A DNA stretch of 64,000 nt from Aedes albopictus (Eukaryota; Arthropoda; Insecta; Diptera; Culicidae): contig NC_085137.1 in NCBI RefSeq assembly GCF_035046485.1, positions 135,660,703 to 135,724,702 on the forward strand, written 5' to 3'. This document shows, in pieces, positions 11,616 to 23,584 of the stretch. The translations under genes and the position numbers were made by a program. The notes under the pieces are model-generated. The model did no database searches, was not told the origin of the DNA, and worked only from the letters and a program-made list of their open reading frames with translations. Every line of letters begins with the position of its first letter. The stretch's first letter is position 1.

Positions 11616-13111
11616 GTTGGCATCAATCCAGCTTTTCAGGCTCCGGAAGCCGAATATGCTCTGAACAAGGCAGGCGTCAAAGCTCTTATCTTAGCTGAAC
11701 AGCATTTTACGCAGAACTACTACGACTTGACAACACAAGTTGTTCCAGAATTGAAGAACAGTTCACCAGGTAAACTGAGAAGTACTCGAGTACCAACCTT
11801 AGAAACAGTCATCATGGACACGAGCAGCGGAACTTCTTTACCGTAAGTTCTCGTCAGCAGAAAATTCAAACCGATATTAACGCAATGATGTTCTGTATCG
11901 CTAGTGGAACAATCTCCTACAAAGACATGTTACAGCTCTCAACCGAGCAAGGCATCACTGCAATCCAGTCTCTCCAAAGCACCATATCCCCGGACAGTGG
12001 TTTGAACATGCAGTTCACGTCCGGAACTACCGGGCTTCCGAAGGCAGCTCTCGTAACGCACAACGGCTTCATAAACAACGCCATTCACCTAGCACATCGC
12101 AACGAGTTTGACGTGAAGCAGCACCGTATCTGTCTTCAGCTTCCCTTGTTCCATGCCTTCGCCATGGTGGTTGGTGTCCTGACTGCATTCACCTACGGGA
12201 CAACCATCGTTCTACCGGGAGCTCGGTACAAACCCATGGAATCACTCGAAGCGATCGTGAAAGAGAAGTAACGCTCTGTTTACACAACCAACAAATATCC
12301 CTTACCAAACCTTCAATCTTCCAGATGCACGGCAATCTACGGAACCCCAACAATGTACGTGGATCTTGTGAACAAGGTCCGGGAAACCAACTTCAAGCTA
12401 CCTCCCGTTGACCTGGCCGTCACCGGAGGAGCAACTTGCTCCCCACAACTCTTCACAGACATCCTGGAAATCCTCAACGTCCGCAAAGCGAAAACGGTGT
12501 ACGGCCTGACGGAAGCCTGCGGAATCGTTTTCCAATCGATGTTCCATGACACTCGGGAGCTCATACTGGACACGGTTGGACATCTGATGGATCACTTCGA
12601 GGCCAAGGTCGTCGATGGCAAAGGGAACGCTGTGCCGTTTGGGACACCCGGTGAACTGTGGGTTCGCTCGTCCGGGATGATGCTCGGCTATTGGGGTGAC
12701 GAGAAGAAAACGAAGGAGACGCTCGATGCCGATGGATGGTTGCGTACTGGCGATCAGTTTGTGCTGCGGGAAGATGGTTACGGGAAGATTGTCGGACGAA
12801 TCAAGGAGATTATCATCCGGGGAGGGGAGAATATCTTTCCGCGGGAAATTGAGGACTACTTGAACACGCACCCCAAGGTGCTGGAAACGCATTGTGTAGG
12901 AGTTCCAGATCCAAGGATGGGAGAGGAGATATGCGCTTTTGTAAGGTTGAAAGAAGAAGGACAGACGTTGGGGTTTGACGAGATGAAGGATTTTTGCAAG
13001 GGGCAAATGGCGCATTTCAAGGTTCCGAAGTATCTGCGGGTTGTAGATGAGTTTCCGAAAACAACTTCTGGGAAGGTACAAAAGTTTAAGTTAGTAGAAA
13101 TGTTTAAGTGA
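11616..13111 (+). CDS. Cassette B: ACSF2-like 3' exon set without its own 5' exons
   Basis: Exons 11616-11842, 11905-12267 and 12325-13111 (stop TGA) match exons 2-4 of unit A in order, phase and nearly in size, with good splice sites. The first acceptor is TACAACTTTTAG followed by GTTGGCATCAAT. All core motifs are present: QFTSGTTGLPKAA, FHAFAM, GTPTMY, RTGDQFVLREDGYGK, GRIKEIIIRGGENIFP and SGKVQKF with the catalytic Lys. The N-terminal about 115 residues are absent, the first exon has no usable Met, and only 103 bp separate it from the stop of A. Joining 9791 to 11616 keeps phase 0 and gives one open frame of 575 residues counted from 9441. It is therefore either an alternative 3' half of one gene (preferred, because no exon is decayed) or a 5'-truncated duplicate. 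Confidence 0.75.
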
Positions 13112-13560
13112 AATGGTTGGTGAAGTGGATAAATTTAAATTAAGTTTCTGGCATATATTTCTATCTGTTTTTTTTTTTTTAATTTTGTGAGAAATCCCCG
13201 AAAAATAAGCTTAAATGTCAAAGACAGTAAGTGCTAAATTCCTCCTTCTGGTTTGTTTAAATATGTGGTGTTAAGGGCATATATGAGTGAATCCAAAAAT
13301 AGCTGTCATTCACTGTCTTGCAAAACACATAAGCATGGATCTCGTCATTCAAAGTCAAGTTCAAAAAACTTACTGGAGAGCTACACATTACTTGCTCACT
13401 CGTATCAAACATTATGCAACATTTTCAGCTTCGTGCGTAAACAAAATATTAAATATAATATTAAATAAATTTTATTTGACATTTCTAGTACTGCTACTGA
13501 TACCGTAAGAGCATGGTTAGTCACACAAACAGTCGTGACATTGAAACCCTGTGGACTCAA
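13112..13560. other. Intergenic DNA after cassette B
   Basis: AT-rich spacer and probable 3' UTR of cassette B. AAAAATAAGC near 13,200 and AATAAATTTT near 13,463 are the nearest AATAAA-like signals. The small frames have no recognisable product. Confidence 0.3.
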
Positions 13561-13748
13561 CGAGGTGAAGATACAGGTGGCGCAGATAAACATTGCGATT
13601 CACTAGTTTTCTCTTTTGTTAAACCGCTGTTCTTATGCAACTCAATAAGTGACGTCACTAATTAAGTTGCATAAGATCAGCGGTAGAACAAAAGAGACAA
13701 CTAGTGGTTCGCAATGTTTGTCTGCACCACCTGTATCTGTACCTCATT
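13561..13748. repeat. Hairpin MITE centred on AGTGACGTCACT
   Basis: Arms of about 85 bp are inverted copies. GATACAGGTGG...AACATTGCGA on the left pairs with CGCAATGTTTG...CCACCTGTATC on the right. The stems meet at a perfect 12-bp palindrome, AGTGACGTCACT, around 13,650. It has no coding capacity. No unambiguous target duplication was seen. Confidence 0.65.
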
Positions 13749-13749
13749 G

Positions 13750-15040
13750 CTGTGGACTAGCCTGTGGCTAATATTTCTATTAGGCCAACCAACCAACTAG
13801 TGGGCAATTCTTCTTCTTCCTTATCCCCATCTTTCTTCTACTTTTATAAGAATCTGGTAACTGCATGCTTCAATTGGCGTCTCGTTTTCTCAGCATTTCT
13901 TTTTTAGTTCTTTAGCTCCTTATGGGCCTTCTTAATCTCATCCAGTTTTGGTGGTTTCATAGCTTGACAGTCATCAAATATGAACATCCTGCTCCTGAAT
14001 CCACCTTTACTGTTACCATTCAACAATCGAAGTGCACCTTCCGCCTTGCTGCCACCATGGTTTAGTCTGTCAGCAAATTTTCTTCTCGGTCATTGTACAT
14101 GGCGAATACTGGCGAAGTCTTGTGCCGTGCGTCATTGACAGTTGCATAAATCTTACGCATATCGTTTCAATCCATGTTATCCTGCGCTTCAGTAACCACA
14201 CCTTTTTCGTGCTGTCGTTTTTTTTTATGCTGCGGTGCGTCTGTTTCTCTTTTTCTCTTGACATGCTTTATTGCCTCCTGTTGATCCGGGTACCGGCCAC
14301 TAGTATTTAACTTTAGGTGGCATACTTTTTGTTCGTCTGTCGTCGAACCTACCATTAGCAATGCCTATCATCTCTTGCACTGTGGTTGTCACTGTTTCTT
14401 CGGTGTCATCCATAAGCTGTTGACATCGCCATATTCGTAGGTTTGGTTGCCAAGCGTTACCTATCGAAACTCATGGTTCTGTTGTTCTGAATAATCGCAC
14501 TCGAATTTTTTGCGAAAACGGTAGCAGGCAGCTGCGCACCACGAGTGTTGGTAACCCTATTTCCTCCCAGCTAGCTTGTCGGGTGAAGTCATGGATTAAA
14601 TGTGGTTGATGAGGACCACCAATAAAAACAGAGATGGGCTCTCTACGATACAAGTGACTGCGCAGCAGTTTGACTACATATCATTGACTTTGCGTCCTAG
14701 AAGTCAAATATTAGCAAGGAACTCAGTAGGTCCTGATTAGACTCCATAAGTTGATGAAAGCGGCCAGGTAGGATCACGAGAAACACGTGGCAACTGCGGC
14801 AGCGGTTGAACCCATGAAGTTAAAGATATTGATGTGTACCCAGACGCCTTCGCTTTTGCCGGTAGCCCAAAAAGAATGGCGATTGCTTTTGACAGGTGAG
14901 TAGCTACCAGGTGGCACTCGCAAGGCTAGGCTATTGTTAACCCCGAGAGTCGGCAGTAATGTCAGTACATTGGACCAAGGTCAGGCGCTGGACTTGGCCC
15001 GTCCAGAATCAGAAGGTTGCGATCATTGATAGGTCCTCAC
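13750..15040. other. No supported gene; possible decayed retroelement
   Basis: Several 60-90 codon frames occur on the minus strand (14,653-14,167) with Arg/Lys-rich content, and GGCCACC-like blocks are spread through the region. It could be an old LTR element because of its moderate GC and long stretches without simple repeats. No RT, protease or integrase motif was recognised, so no function is assigned. Confidence 0.25.
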
Positions 15041-15193
15041 CCAGCCAACACGAAGTCATATATGATGTAGAATAGGATGCTAAAGTGGAGGCTATATGCG
15101 TACATGCTCCCATTTAACCGCGTGTAAAGAGTACGCATATCGCCTCCATTTTGGCATCCTATTCAATATCATAAGCGATCGTGTGTTGGCTGG
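15041..15193. repeat. 153-bp MITE with CCAGCCAACACGA ends
   Basis: The left end is CCAGCCAACACGA and the right end TCGTGTGTTGGCTGG. Inner paired blocks are TAGAATAGGATGC...GTGGAGGC and GCCTCCATTTTGGCATCCTA. It is a short non-coding inverted-repeat element. Confidence 0.6.
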
Positions 15194-15199
15194 TCAGCA

Positions 15200-18100
15200 A
15201 CCACAACTTAGGACGGGTCAAGAGGAGGACCTCCTGGACCAAAATAGAGCGGAAGAAGAAGAAACCGCATGGGGTTCAGGAGCGTAAGGATATCAGGCTA
15301 AGAAACGTAGCGCGAGAAGGACTACGCACGTAAAACAAAATAAAGGAGGCTACACCAACTAGTTACGTTTGAAGATCCAATGACATAGGCTCAAGGGAGT
15401 TCATAGAAATCCTAAAACAGTACATGTACACAAAAACCTCTTTTTATGCATGTTACTTTAATGCACCTTTTTTATGACCTGCATAAAAAGAGGAAAGCTA
15501 CTCAGAACCAATGTTGTGCATAAGAATGTTGCAGAGATTTATAGATTCCGGCGCAAGAAAAAAAAAAACCATTAGGCTTCTTTTCAGCGAAGGTGCATTT
15601 GAAATGTTTGTTTATAATGTACCACTATTGCTAAATGTACCCTCACAACGCAGCGTAAAATATTCCCTTGCTTTCAGTCTGTTTTAATCTCTGTGGGCTC
15701 ATGCAACCTTTATCGCGCGGGAGTCCAAGCAGGTGGAATCTCCGCAATAATAATGACGGGAACTATTACAACTGCGGCAGAGGGTGTTTATAGGACAGAG
15801 CGGAGGAAGGTTACAGGGGCGTTTCAGGGGGTGCCAAGCAGAGTTGCACCCTATCACTGTCAATGGTAATCAAATCGCTGATTTTGATTTTGATAGGCTG
15901 ACTGCAATCCAAGTCATAGTGCGCTCTGTGGCGTCGCTGTCACTTTTTATTTTCCATCTAGGCCATCATTAAAATTCGTTTAAAATCCAAATAAAGGATT
16001 ACCAGAATGAAATTTTAAAATGAAGTTCAATATAACTAGTATTGTACAATAGTCATGTAAAAAAAAGAATTTTGGCTAAAACCAAAAAATATCAGTCAAT
16101 TTGCAATCTAGGGTTTTGCTCAATATCAATTCGTTGTTTGTCATTGTTGTCCTGATATTGATCGAGCTGCAGTGATAGTGACGGTGGTGCAATATCAGTA
16201 GTCAACTGACAAGACTGCTTAGGACTGTGTCCGATATGTTTCGTCTTCGACTCATCGCACAGAGAACAGACATCCAAGTCCAGTTCCGAAACTGTGTAAG
16301 GAATTTAACGGCCATTTGAAATCGGCAACACAAGTGGCAATAGCGTGGCGCTGCAATCGGTTAATTTCCCATACTAATTTAATTCACCACTTGAAATGTT
16401 TCAATAATTCACCACTGACTGTGGCAATATGGTGTTTGGTGGCGTTAGTGTTGTCATCGTGCATTGGTTTGCAACCTTACTCAAGTAAAGATTCAAATCC
16501 TTACACAACTTTCCGAATGAAATTTGTTGTAGCCTTGATGTCTGTTCTCTGTGTCATCAGTACAGAGCAGTGCCACTTGCACCGCTAAGCAGGCGTAATG
16601 TCTAGCGCAGCCTAGTACTCACTTGGTACTTTCTTAGCTCAAGTTTACGACAGTGTGTGGCTTCCAAAATGCACTATGTCGTTCTAATGAGATCAAACGA
16701 GATCGGAACTTCAGGCGGCTTTCTGGCCTACCACAGCATTGTGGTCAACAGAAATGGCACTGCTCTGTACTGATCAGCCGAAGACGAAACGTATCGGACA
16801 CAGTCCTAAGAAAAATTGGTTATGGCACATTTAATTTAACCATTTTCTGTTGATGAAAAGACTGATTTTGGGCAGTTTTGGTCCCAAGGGGTTTCAGCGG
16901 GGTACCATGAGATCTCAGGGTGATTTTCGGGGGTTTCGGAGCATCTCAAGTGCGATAAATGGGGTCCGAGGGGGGTTTAAGGGGGATTTTTGAGGCATTT
17001 CAGGAAGTTTCAGAAGATTTTTAGAAACTATCACATAGCTTTTGAACCGCCCCTGAAATACTCTTTGATTTAAAGGTTTTCTGGAAACCCCTTGATACAA
17101 CTCTGACCTAAAATGCCTCGAAACGCCTATGAAACCTCCGTGATCCCATTAAAACGCACTTGAAATCGTCATAATCAATTTGAAATGCCTCTGAAACCCT
17201 TTGGACGCATTTAATTGGATCCTTAAACCCCCTCAAACGCACCTTGAAAGCCCCTGAAATGTTATGAACCCCCCCCCCCCAACTTCTAGGAACGCCTTTA
17301 ATTAATTTTATTATGATTAATTTTAACCTTAACATTTAATTTATTTTAACCCTGAAATTCTAAAAATAACTCTGAAATGACTGAAATACCTTGAAACGCC
17401 CCATAAACTCCTTGCAACGCCTTTTAAAGGCTCCTGAGTTCCCTTGAATAACCCTTAAAACGTCGCTGATACTCCCTTAATCTTCTTCGTGCATTAGGGT
17501 CATTATGACCTCTAAACGTGCACTACGTCAGCGGAGTGAGTGTCAGCTAATGCACGGTTAATACTATTAAATTGCCCCTGAATTCCCCGTAATCACATTA
17601 AATCGCCGACAAATCTTGACAGATAGTTCTTCAAAGGCTCCTCAACTCCCCTTAAACAATTCCTTAAAACGCCCCTGGACCTTGGAACCCCCTTTTTTGG
17701 GTTATCTGGGAACTTTCTGGAAACTCCCTTAGCTCCAACTCATATGGCCATGAGCAAGACCTGTTCTCGTGAACTAGATTCTCTCATTGAAGCCCAAACT
17801 TAATTTATGCATAAATTTCCTTCTTTTTATGCAGTCCCTTCCATGTGCTTTATTGATGGTTCTAGTGTAAGGTACCCCGGGTGTTGAATATTGTTTTCGT
17901 TATTCTTTCTTCCGACATTCACACTACGTGTCCAGCCTACTGAAGTCTGCCGTATCATATACCTTTCACAATATTCGCATCTTTGTACAACTCGTTATTC
18001 ATGCGTCTATGCCACACTCCATTTGTTTGTTTCCCACTTTGCGCTCAAAAACTCCGTAATTGCATCTTTAGGAAGCTGTTCTTTGGACCCATTAAAATTT

Positions 18101-18300
18101 TCTTGCTTTTCCTATGCATCCGAATATATCGAAAACTCGCTTGGAAATACTTTGGTAGTCATTAAAAAAAATTGTTCGTTATGATGATTGTTGCAGAGAG
18201 CGAGAAAATAAAAAAAAAACTGTCTCCAAATTTCAATTCCTTTGTGAACCTCTTATCAGGTGGTAAAAATAGGGTTTATATTTTTTGAACAGTAAGCCAC
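15200..18300. other. Gene-free region with inverted repeats and minisatellite
   Basis: 15,200-16,050 has no supported feature. 16,205-16,810 holds nested inverted blocks: GTGTCCGATATGTTTCGTCT at 16,226 against its reverse complement near 16,780, and an ACAGAGAACAGACAT block paired with 16,537-16,555. 16,870-17,720 is a degenerate minisatellite of CCTGAAACGCCCC/GGTTTCAGGGG words with a run of C at 17,269. A small inverted repeat (CGTGCATTA...TAATGCACG) lies at about 17,490-17,563. 17,720-18,300 is AT-rich spacer upstream of gene C. Confidence 0.4.
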
Positions 18301-18394
18301 AAGCTCAGTAACTGTTCAGTGCTCGCGAGGGATACGTCTAATACCGCAGTACTGGTCTTATACTTTCCGTTATCTTTATTATATTAGCGTGGGA
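18301..18394 (+). promoter_or_regulatory. Probable core promoter and 5' UTR of gene C
   Basis: Two arthropod initiator-like TCAGT words (A at 18307 and 18318) lie 77-88 bp before the start codon, with no other supported feature between. A TTATCT (GATA-type) word occurs at 18,370. No TATA box was found at the expected distance. This is inferred from motif and spacing only. Confidence 0.3.
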
Positions 18395-20455
18395 ATGATA
18401 CAAACGAGACAAATATTTAGATTCCATAACAATCATGGGTAATCAGCATACTTCTGGGCGGAGTTTTAATTGATAAACAAGCATAATAAAACAGAGTTTG
18501 TTTCATTCCACAGCATTGCTAGAAGTTTAAGTTATATTCATAACATTGGAAAGCATCCTCTAGTGTACCGGAATGTTGGTCAACATCTCAAAGCGGCTGC
18601 GGAGTCGTTCCCGAACCATGAAGCTCTGGTATCTGTCCACGAAGCAAAACGGTTGACGTTTTCCAATGTTTTAGATAAGGTTTGCAATTGTGGTCTGTTT
18701 TACTTTCAAATAGTGGTAGACAATTTCTCTTTTTTTTTCCTTTAGGTAGATCGTCTTGCAGCTTCATTCTATCAACTTGGCCTGCAAAAAGGCGATCGCA
18801 TCGGAATATGGGCTCCAAGTGGAACTCAGTTCTATATATCAACATTGGCAGCCGCACGTGCTGGAATGATCTCCGTAAGTTGGCGCTCCACGTTTGTCTA
18901 CAAGAAATTTAAGTTGTGCTAGTGCTGTTTCAGGTTGGGATCAATCCAGCCTACCAGATCCCGGAAGTGGAGTATGCGTTGAACAAAGTTGGAGTTAAAG
19001 CACTGATAGCTGCAGAAAGTTATCGCACTCAGAACTATTACGAAATGATCAAGCATCTTGTACCTGAGTTAGAAGCTGCTTCCACTGGAAGTATAGTGAG
19101 TGCAAAGGTTCCATCCTTGTCAGCAGTTATTATGAAGAGTAATAACAGCGGAAGTAAGCTTCAGTGAGTACATTTAGGTATGAACATCCAACAACGAAAC
19201 TATTTCAAATCATTTCTTTCAGAGGAATCATACCGTACGAGGAACTGTTCCACACAGTTTCCGAACAAAATGTATCCTATGTGGAATCCATTCAGAACCA
19301 AATCTCTCCGGACAGTGGTGTGAATCTCCAGTTCACCTCGGGAACGACTGGAAAACCAAAAGCAGCACTTCTGTCCCACTTTAACTTCATCAATAATGCA
19401 CTTTCCATTGGATTGGATCACGGTTTCAACCTATCCGAACGACATCGAGTCTGCGTTCAGGTTCCGTTTTTTCACGCGTATGGAGGCGTTGTTGGTATTA
19501 TTGGCTCCATTAGCCACGGATGCACCCTCGTTGTACCGGGGCCGGGTTATAAGCCTTCTGCGTTGGTGCAGGCGATCGTCAATGAAAGGTAAGCTATAGA
19601 TCCATATGTGGTTGAACGTTTTTGGATTCGATTGCGATTATCACTCACAGATGTAACGCTATCTACGGTACACCTACAATGTACGTAGATCTGGTGAACG
19701 AAGTCAAAAGATCTGGAACCAAGCTGCCGTCGATTGAACTGGCTGTCACCGGAGGGGCTCCTTGTGCACCGAAACTCTTCACAGACATTCAACAAATACT
19801 GGGAGTCGAGCAGGTGAAAACCATTTACGGGCTCACGGAAACAACGGCTGTGTGTTTCCACTCAGTTCGTAATGAATCTCAAGAGAACGTTTTGAATACG
19901 GTGGGACACCTGGGTGAACATTGGGAAGCGAAAGTGGTTGATCGAGACGGTGCCCTGGTGCCATTTGGGGAGCCTGGAGAGCTGTGTGTTCGAGGTTATG
20001 CAACTATGTTGGGCTACTGGGAAGACGAGCAGAAGACCAAGGAGACGATTGGAGTGGATAAGTGGCTTAAAACGGGAGATCAGTTTGTGCTGAGAGAAGA
20101 TGGCTATGGGAAAATTGTCGGACGTATCAAGGAGGTGGTCATCAGAGGAGGAGAAAACATATACCCTAGGGAAATTGAGGACGTTCTCATTACGCATCCG
20201 GATGTGCTGGAGGTGCATTGTGTTGGAGTTCCAGATGATCGGATGGGAGAAGAAATGTGTGCTTTTGTGCGATTGTACAGTGATAGGACCAAACTAGATC
20301 AGGCCCAAGTGAAGGAGTTTTGCAAAGGAAAAATTGCTCATTTTAAGGTGCCTAAATTTGTGGAAATCGTGGACCAGTTTCCTAAGACTACGTCAGGTAA
20401 AATACAAAAGTTTAAATTATTGGAAATGTTTTTAAACAATAAAGTGAAATCTTAG
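18395..20455 (+). CDS. Gene C: ACSF2-like mitochondrial acyl-CoA synthetase
   Basis: Exons 18395-18438, 18514-18679, 18746-18874, 18934-19163, 19223-19588 and 19651-20455 join in frame to 579 residues, the usual ACSF2 length. The 44-nt exon 1 encodes MIQTRQIFRFHNNH, a short basic start suited to a mitochondrial presequence. It was placed by homology to gene D: the same size, the same split Gly codon and a GGGTAAtC donor. Motifs: adenylate-binding P-loop QFTSGTTGKPKAA from about residue 226, TGD from about 453, GRIKEVVIRGGENIYP hinge, catalytic Lys in SGKIQK near 562. No C-terminal SKL-type peroxisomal signal is present. It should form acyl-AMP and then acyl-CoA. The nearest paralogue is D, with identical exon sizes. 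AATAAA lies just before the stop. A hAT-bearing LINE starts about 380 bp downstream. Confidence 0.92.
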
Positions 20456-20830
20456 ATAAATTAGTTTCGTTACTCCGAAATGTGTGCATCACGCAATTCT
20501 TCACCAGCAGCTGAATGTCTTCTACTTTGAAAACAAATTTTCATTTTCTGAATTGCGATACCGCAAATCTGCCAGAGATCCCTATAGGGGAGACTGGGTA
20601 GACTTGATCCCTTTTTCTTAATTTGCCTGTAACTATAAGAAAAACACAAAACGTTTTTCGTACAGAATGGCAGGTAAACATCTACTAGTAGATGCTGCTG
20701 CAGTTTATACACAACAGAAGGACTTTAAATTATTGATAAAGTTTTCAAAACTGTGTTTTTATGGAGGTATGTCTTATGATGCATTTTTCAAAAATGGGTC
20801 ACAATTGATCCTTTATTGAGCACATGATTA
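20456..20830. other. Short spacer after gene C
   Basis: Probable 3' UTR and spacer with no recognisable gene. A CAGAGATCCC...GGGGAGACT block near 20,573 resembles the GGGGA / TTGATCC text at 25,250-25,300, suggesting shared repeat sequence. Confidence 0.25.
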
Positions 20831-20979
20831 ATTGAAAGGCAAAATAACTCCAGAAGCTCAAGGAGGAGTCCTCTCATCACTAATGTGGTCCTTAGTTGTA
20901 GACGATCTTCTAAGAAGCTTGAAGGAAAAAGGCTTCGAAGTTGTGCGCTTTGCAGACGATATAGTCATAATAGTGAGAG

Positions 20980-21371
20980 CAGTGTTGGTAAAAACTCAAA
21001 TTCTCAAATCTCATGGTTGAGTTGTTTCACGCGCGATTCTTGACTCGCCAATCTCACCGCCGAAAAAATCATGCATGAGTTAACTCGTGATTTCACTCAT
21101 TGCTTTATTTCTTGGTGTTGTTATTATTTACATCGAAGTTTTTAGGATTGCATGATAAAACAAAAGCATATCTAGCGTACAACAACACTGAATGTCGGTC
21201 AAATTGATTTGAATTCGTTTTACAAGCAAATGAGATTTTGGCGATAGGCTCGTGAGAGCGAGATTTTGCATGAAAAACTCGCGCGTGAGAAAACGATTCA
21301 GAATCGCGCGCGAGTTTGCTCACGCAGGAGCGGCTCATGAGTGTGCTTTGAGTGTGAGTTTACCAACACTG
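20980..21371. mobile_element. 392-bp hAT-type MITE, 8-bp target duplication
   Basis: The ends are CAGTGTTGGTAAA and TTTACCAACACTG, and the direct repeat AGTGAGAG flanks both sides (20,972-20,979 and 21,372-21,379). An 8-bp duplication with CAGTGTTG-type termini is diagnostic of the hAT superfamily. The interior has no transposase and is rich in CTCATG/GCGCGAGTTT words. It splits the LINE frame just after the FADD box. Confidence 0.9.
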
Positions 21372-22839
21372 AGTGAGAGGAAAGTATGACGAAACTGTTT
21401 CGGAGAGAATGCAAAGGGCCCTAAACTATACACATTCATGTTGTATTAAGGAGGGCCTTAGCATCAACCCGTCAAAAGTCGTAATTGTCCCTTTCACTAG
21501 GAGAAGGAAGATCAACCTAAAAGCTTTGCGGCTTGGAGGGATACAAATTCATCCTAGTGATCGAGTCAAATACTTAGGTTTGATACTGGATGCTAAACTG
21601 AACTGGAATGCTCAAATTGAGTCCATGATCGGTAAGGCAACAAGTGCGTTCTGGTTATGCTCCAAAACTATTGGCAGGAAGTGGGGCTTGAAACCAAAAA
21701 TGATAATGTGGATTTATACTGCCATAATTTTGCCCAAAAGTTACGTATGCTTCGTTTGTCTGATGCCCAAAAACAAAAGAGGTTACCACGCAATCAAAGC
21801 TTGCGAAAATTCAACGTCTTGCGTCCATTGCTGTTACAGGAGCGATGCGAAGCACTTCATCAAAAGCTTTAGATGCGATTCTCAATCTGCTGCCTTTGCA
21901 CGAGTACGTGCAATTAGAAGCAGAAAAGGAATTGCTGATACTTGAACGAGTTGAAAAGTTTATGCCAGGTGATCTTGTAGGTCACCTGAACATTTCACAA
22001 TACTTTCAAAATAGGCCAGTAATGAAAATGATTAAAGACTGGATGAAACCTGTGGAGAACCATGATGTTCCTTACAAGTTGCCCGAAACGACTCGTGCAG
22101 ATTGGGAAGTCCAAGGTCCCACTGTTCGTCAAGGGTCAATCAAATTCTATGCAGATGGCTCAAAAGTTGGAATAAAAACGGGAGCAGGAATCTACGGCCC
22201 TGGAATACAAATTTCAGTGACGATGGGACAATATCTTACGGTGTTTCAAGCAGAGATTCTTGCTATTTTGAAATGCGCAAATATCTGCCTTGAGAGAAAA
22301 TACAGATATGCAAATATTTGTATTTTCTCAGATAGTCAAGCTGCACTAAAAGCATTGTGCGTTTACAAATGTACTTCAAAGCTTGCCTGGGAATGCATTA
22401 TTTCACTGCGGAGACTGTGCCAAGGGAATTCAGTAAACTTATTTTGGGTTCCAGGTCACTGTGGCATTGAAGGGAATGAAATGGCAGACGAGCTTGCTAA
22501 AAGTGGTTCCAATTTACAGTTTGCTGGCCCAGAACCCTTCTGCGGTATATCAAACTGTACAATTAAAATGGTCCTGAAACACTGGGCTGAGCAGAGGGTG
22601 ATATCCAATTGGATCGATGTCAAAAACTGCAATCAGTCAAAACGATTTATAACACCAAATGCTTATAAAACCAAAAAGCTCTTAGAGCTCAACAAGAGAG
22701 CTCTATGTACATACACTGGCCGAGTAACTGGACACTGCCCGAGCAGGTATCACTTGAAAAATATTGGCCATATTCAGAGTGATATCTGTCGTTTCTGTAA
22801 TACGGAACGTGAAACCTCGGAACATCTGCTTTGCAGTTT

Positions 22840-23070
22840 TAGACGAACATTTGAAAAGGGCCTATCTGCTTTGCGTAAACAAACATGTTTCTGTCTCTGT
22901 AGGGTCCATCTGCATCCACCCACGTACATCAACACCCTTATCAGAAAGAGTGTTCTTCAAGCTATCTGTTAAGGGTGTTGATGTGCATGGGTGGATGCAG
23001 ATGGGCCCTACAGAGACAGAAACATATTTGTTTACAAAAAGCAGATAGGCCCTTTTCAAATGTTCATCTA
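22840..23070. mobile_element. 231-bp hairpin MITE (TAGACGAAC family), copy 1
   Basis: The ends are TAGACGAACATTTGAAAAGG and its reverse complement, with near-perfect arms of about 100 bp that include the block CATCTGCATCCACCCA. TA at both ends fits a 2-bp TA target duplication as in Tc1/mariner-type MITEs. It inserted into the C-terminal Cys/His region of the LINE. A second family member lies at 24,688-24,915. Confidence 0.8.
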
Positions 23071-23584
23071 GAGTTGTGGTGCTTTATACACGCGCAAAGA
23101 TTTCTAAATAAGGGTTGCTTGCAACCCAGTGAGATCTGAACTGCAGAACCCGGTCTTGGAGTTTATCAATCCCATTGCACCTGACTGGGAGACGACGCGT
23201 CGTGGCAGAAGCTGATTACTTGACACATGGTAGTTAGCTGGCTAGATGCGAATGTCAAAACGGGACATGCCACAAAAGTTCAGCCTATTGGACGCAGCGG
23301 CTCAATTTCCCCAACAGGGGAAGGAAAAAAAACTCCAGAAGCTTCCTATTCATTTTGGTTTAGGATATACCGTATTGTTAAGGATATACCGTATTTTGAA
23401 AATGTCAAGTCTCCGATCACCTTTTTTATGGTGCGTAATAAAATTATAATTATTTGACACGTTTTATCATTGAATAAACTAGACTTCCGAATAAATAGAG
23501 GCTTCCGAATAGAATTTTATTTTTCACATGTATAATGTACGTGTAATCCTCGAAGGATCAAGTCTCCCCGTGCCACTGTTGTAT

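Larger units (their letters stand above)
20831..23140 (+). pseudogene. 5'-truncated LINE: reverse transcriptase and RNase H
   Basis: The plus-strand frames, in order, encode the RT palm with the FADDIV catalytic box (20,832-20,979), the RT thumb with VKYLGLILDAKLNWN (21,380-21,720), then after a frameshift a long frame at 21,845-22,840. That frame holds an RNase H domain with YADGS, QAEIL, FSDSQAAL and EMADELA, the four acidic catalytic positions. A Cys/His cluster (CRFCN...EHLLC) follows. Having RNase H places it in an I/LOA-like group of non-LTR elements. Everything before the palm is missing, and two MITEs (20,980-21,371 and 22,840-23,070) interrupt the frame. The frame resumes after the second MITE as CGALYTRAKIS. 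It is a dead copy. Confidence 0.85.

Noticed and set aside
12398..13081. Long minus-strand frame opposite cassette B
   Set aside because: It is antisense to a well-supported synthetase exon and only reflects codon bias; the same happens at 19,862-20,218, 38,174-38,569 and 37,453-37,668.
14167..14653. Minus-strand basic proteins in the 14-kb region
   Set aside because: Short, no motif, no splice or retroelement signature that I could recognise.
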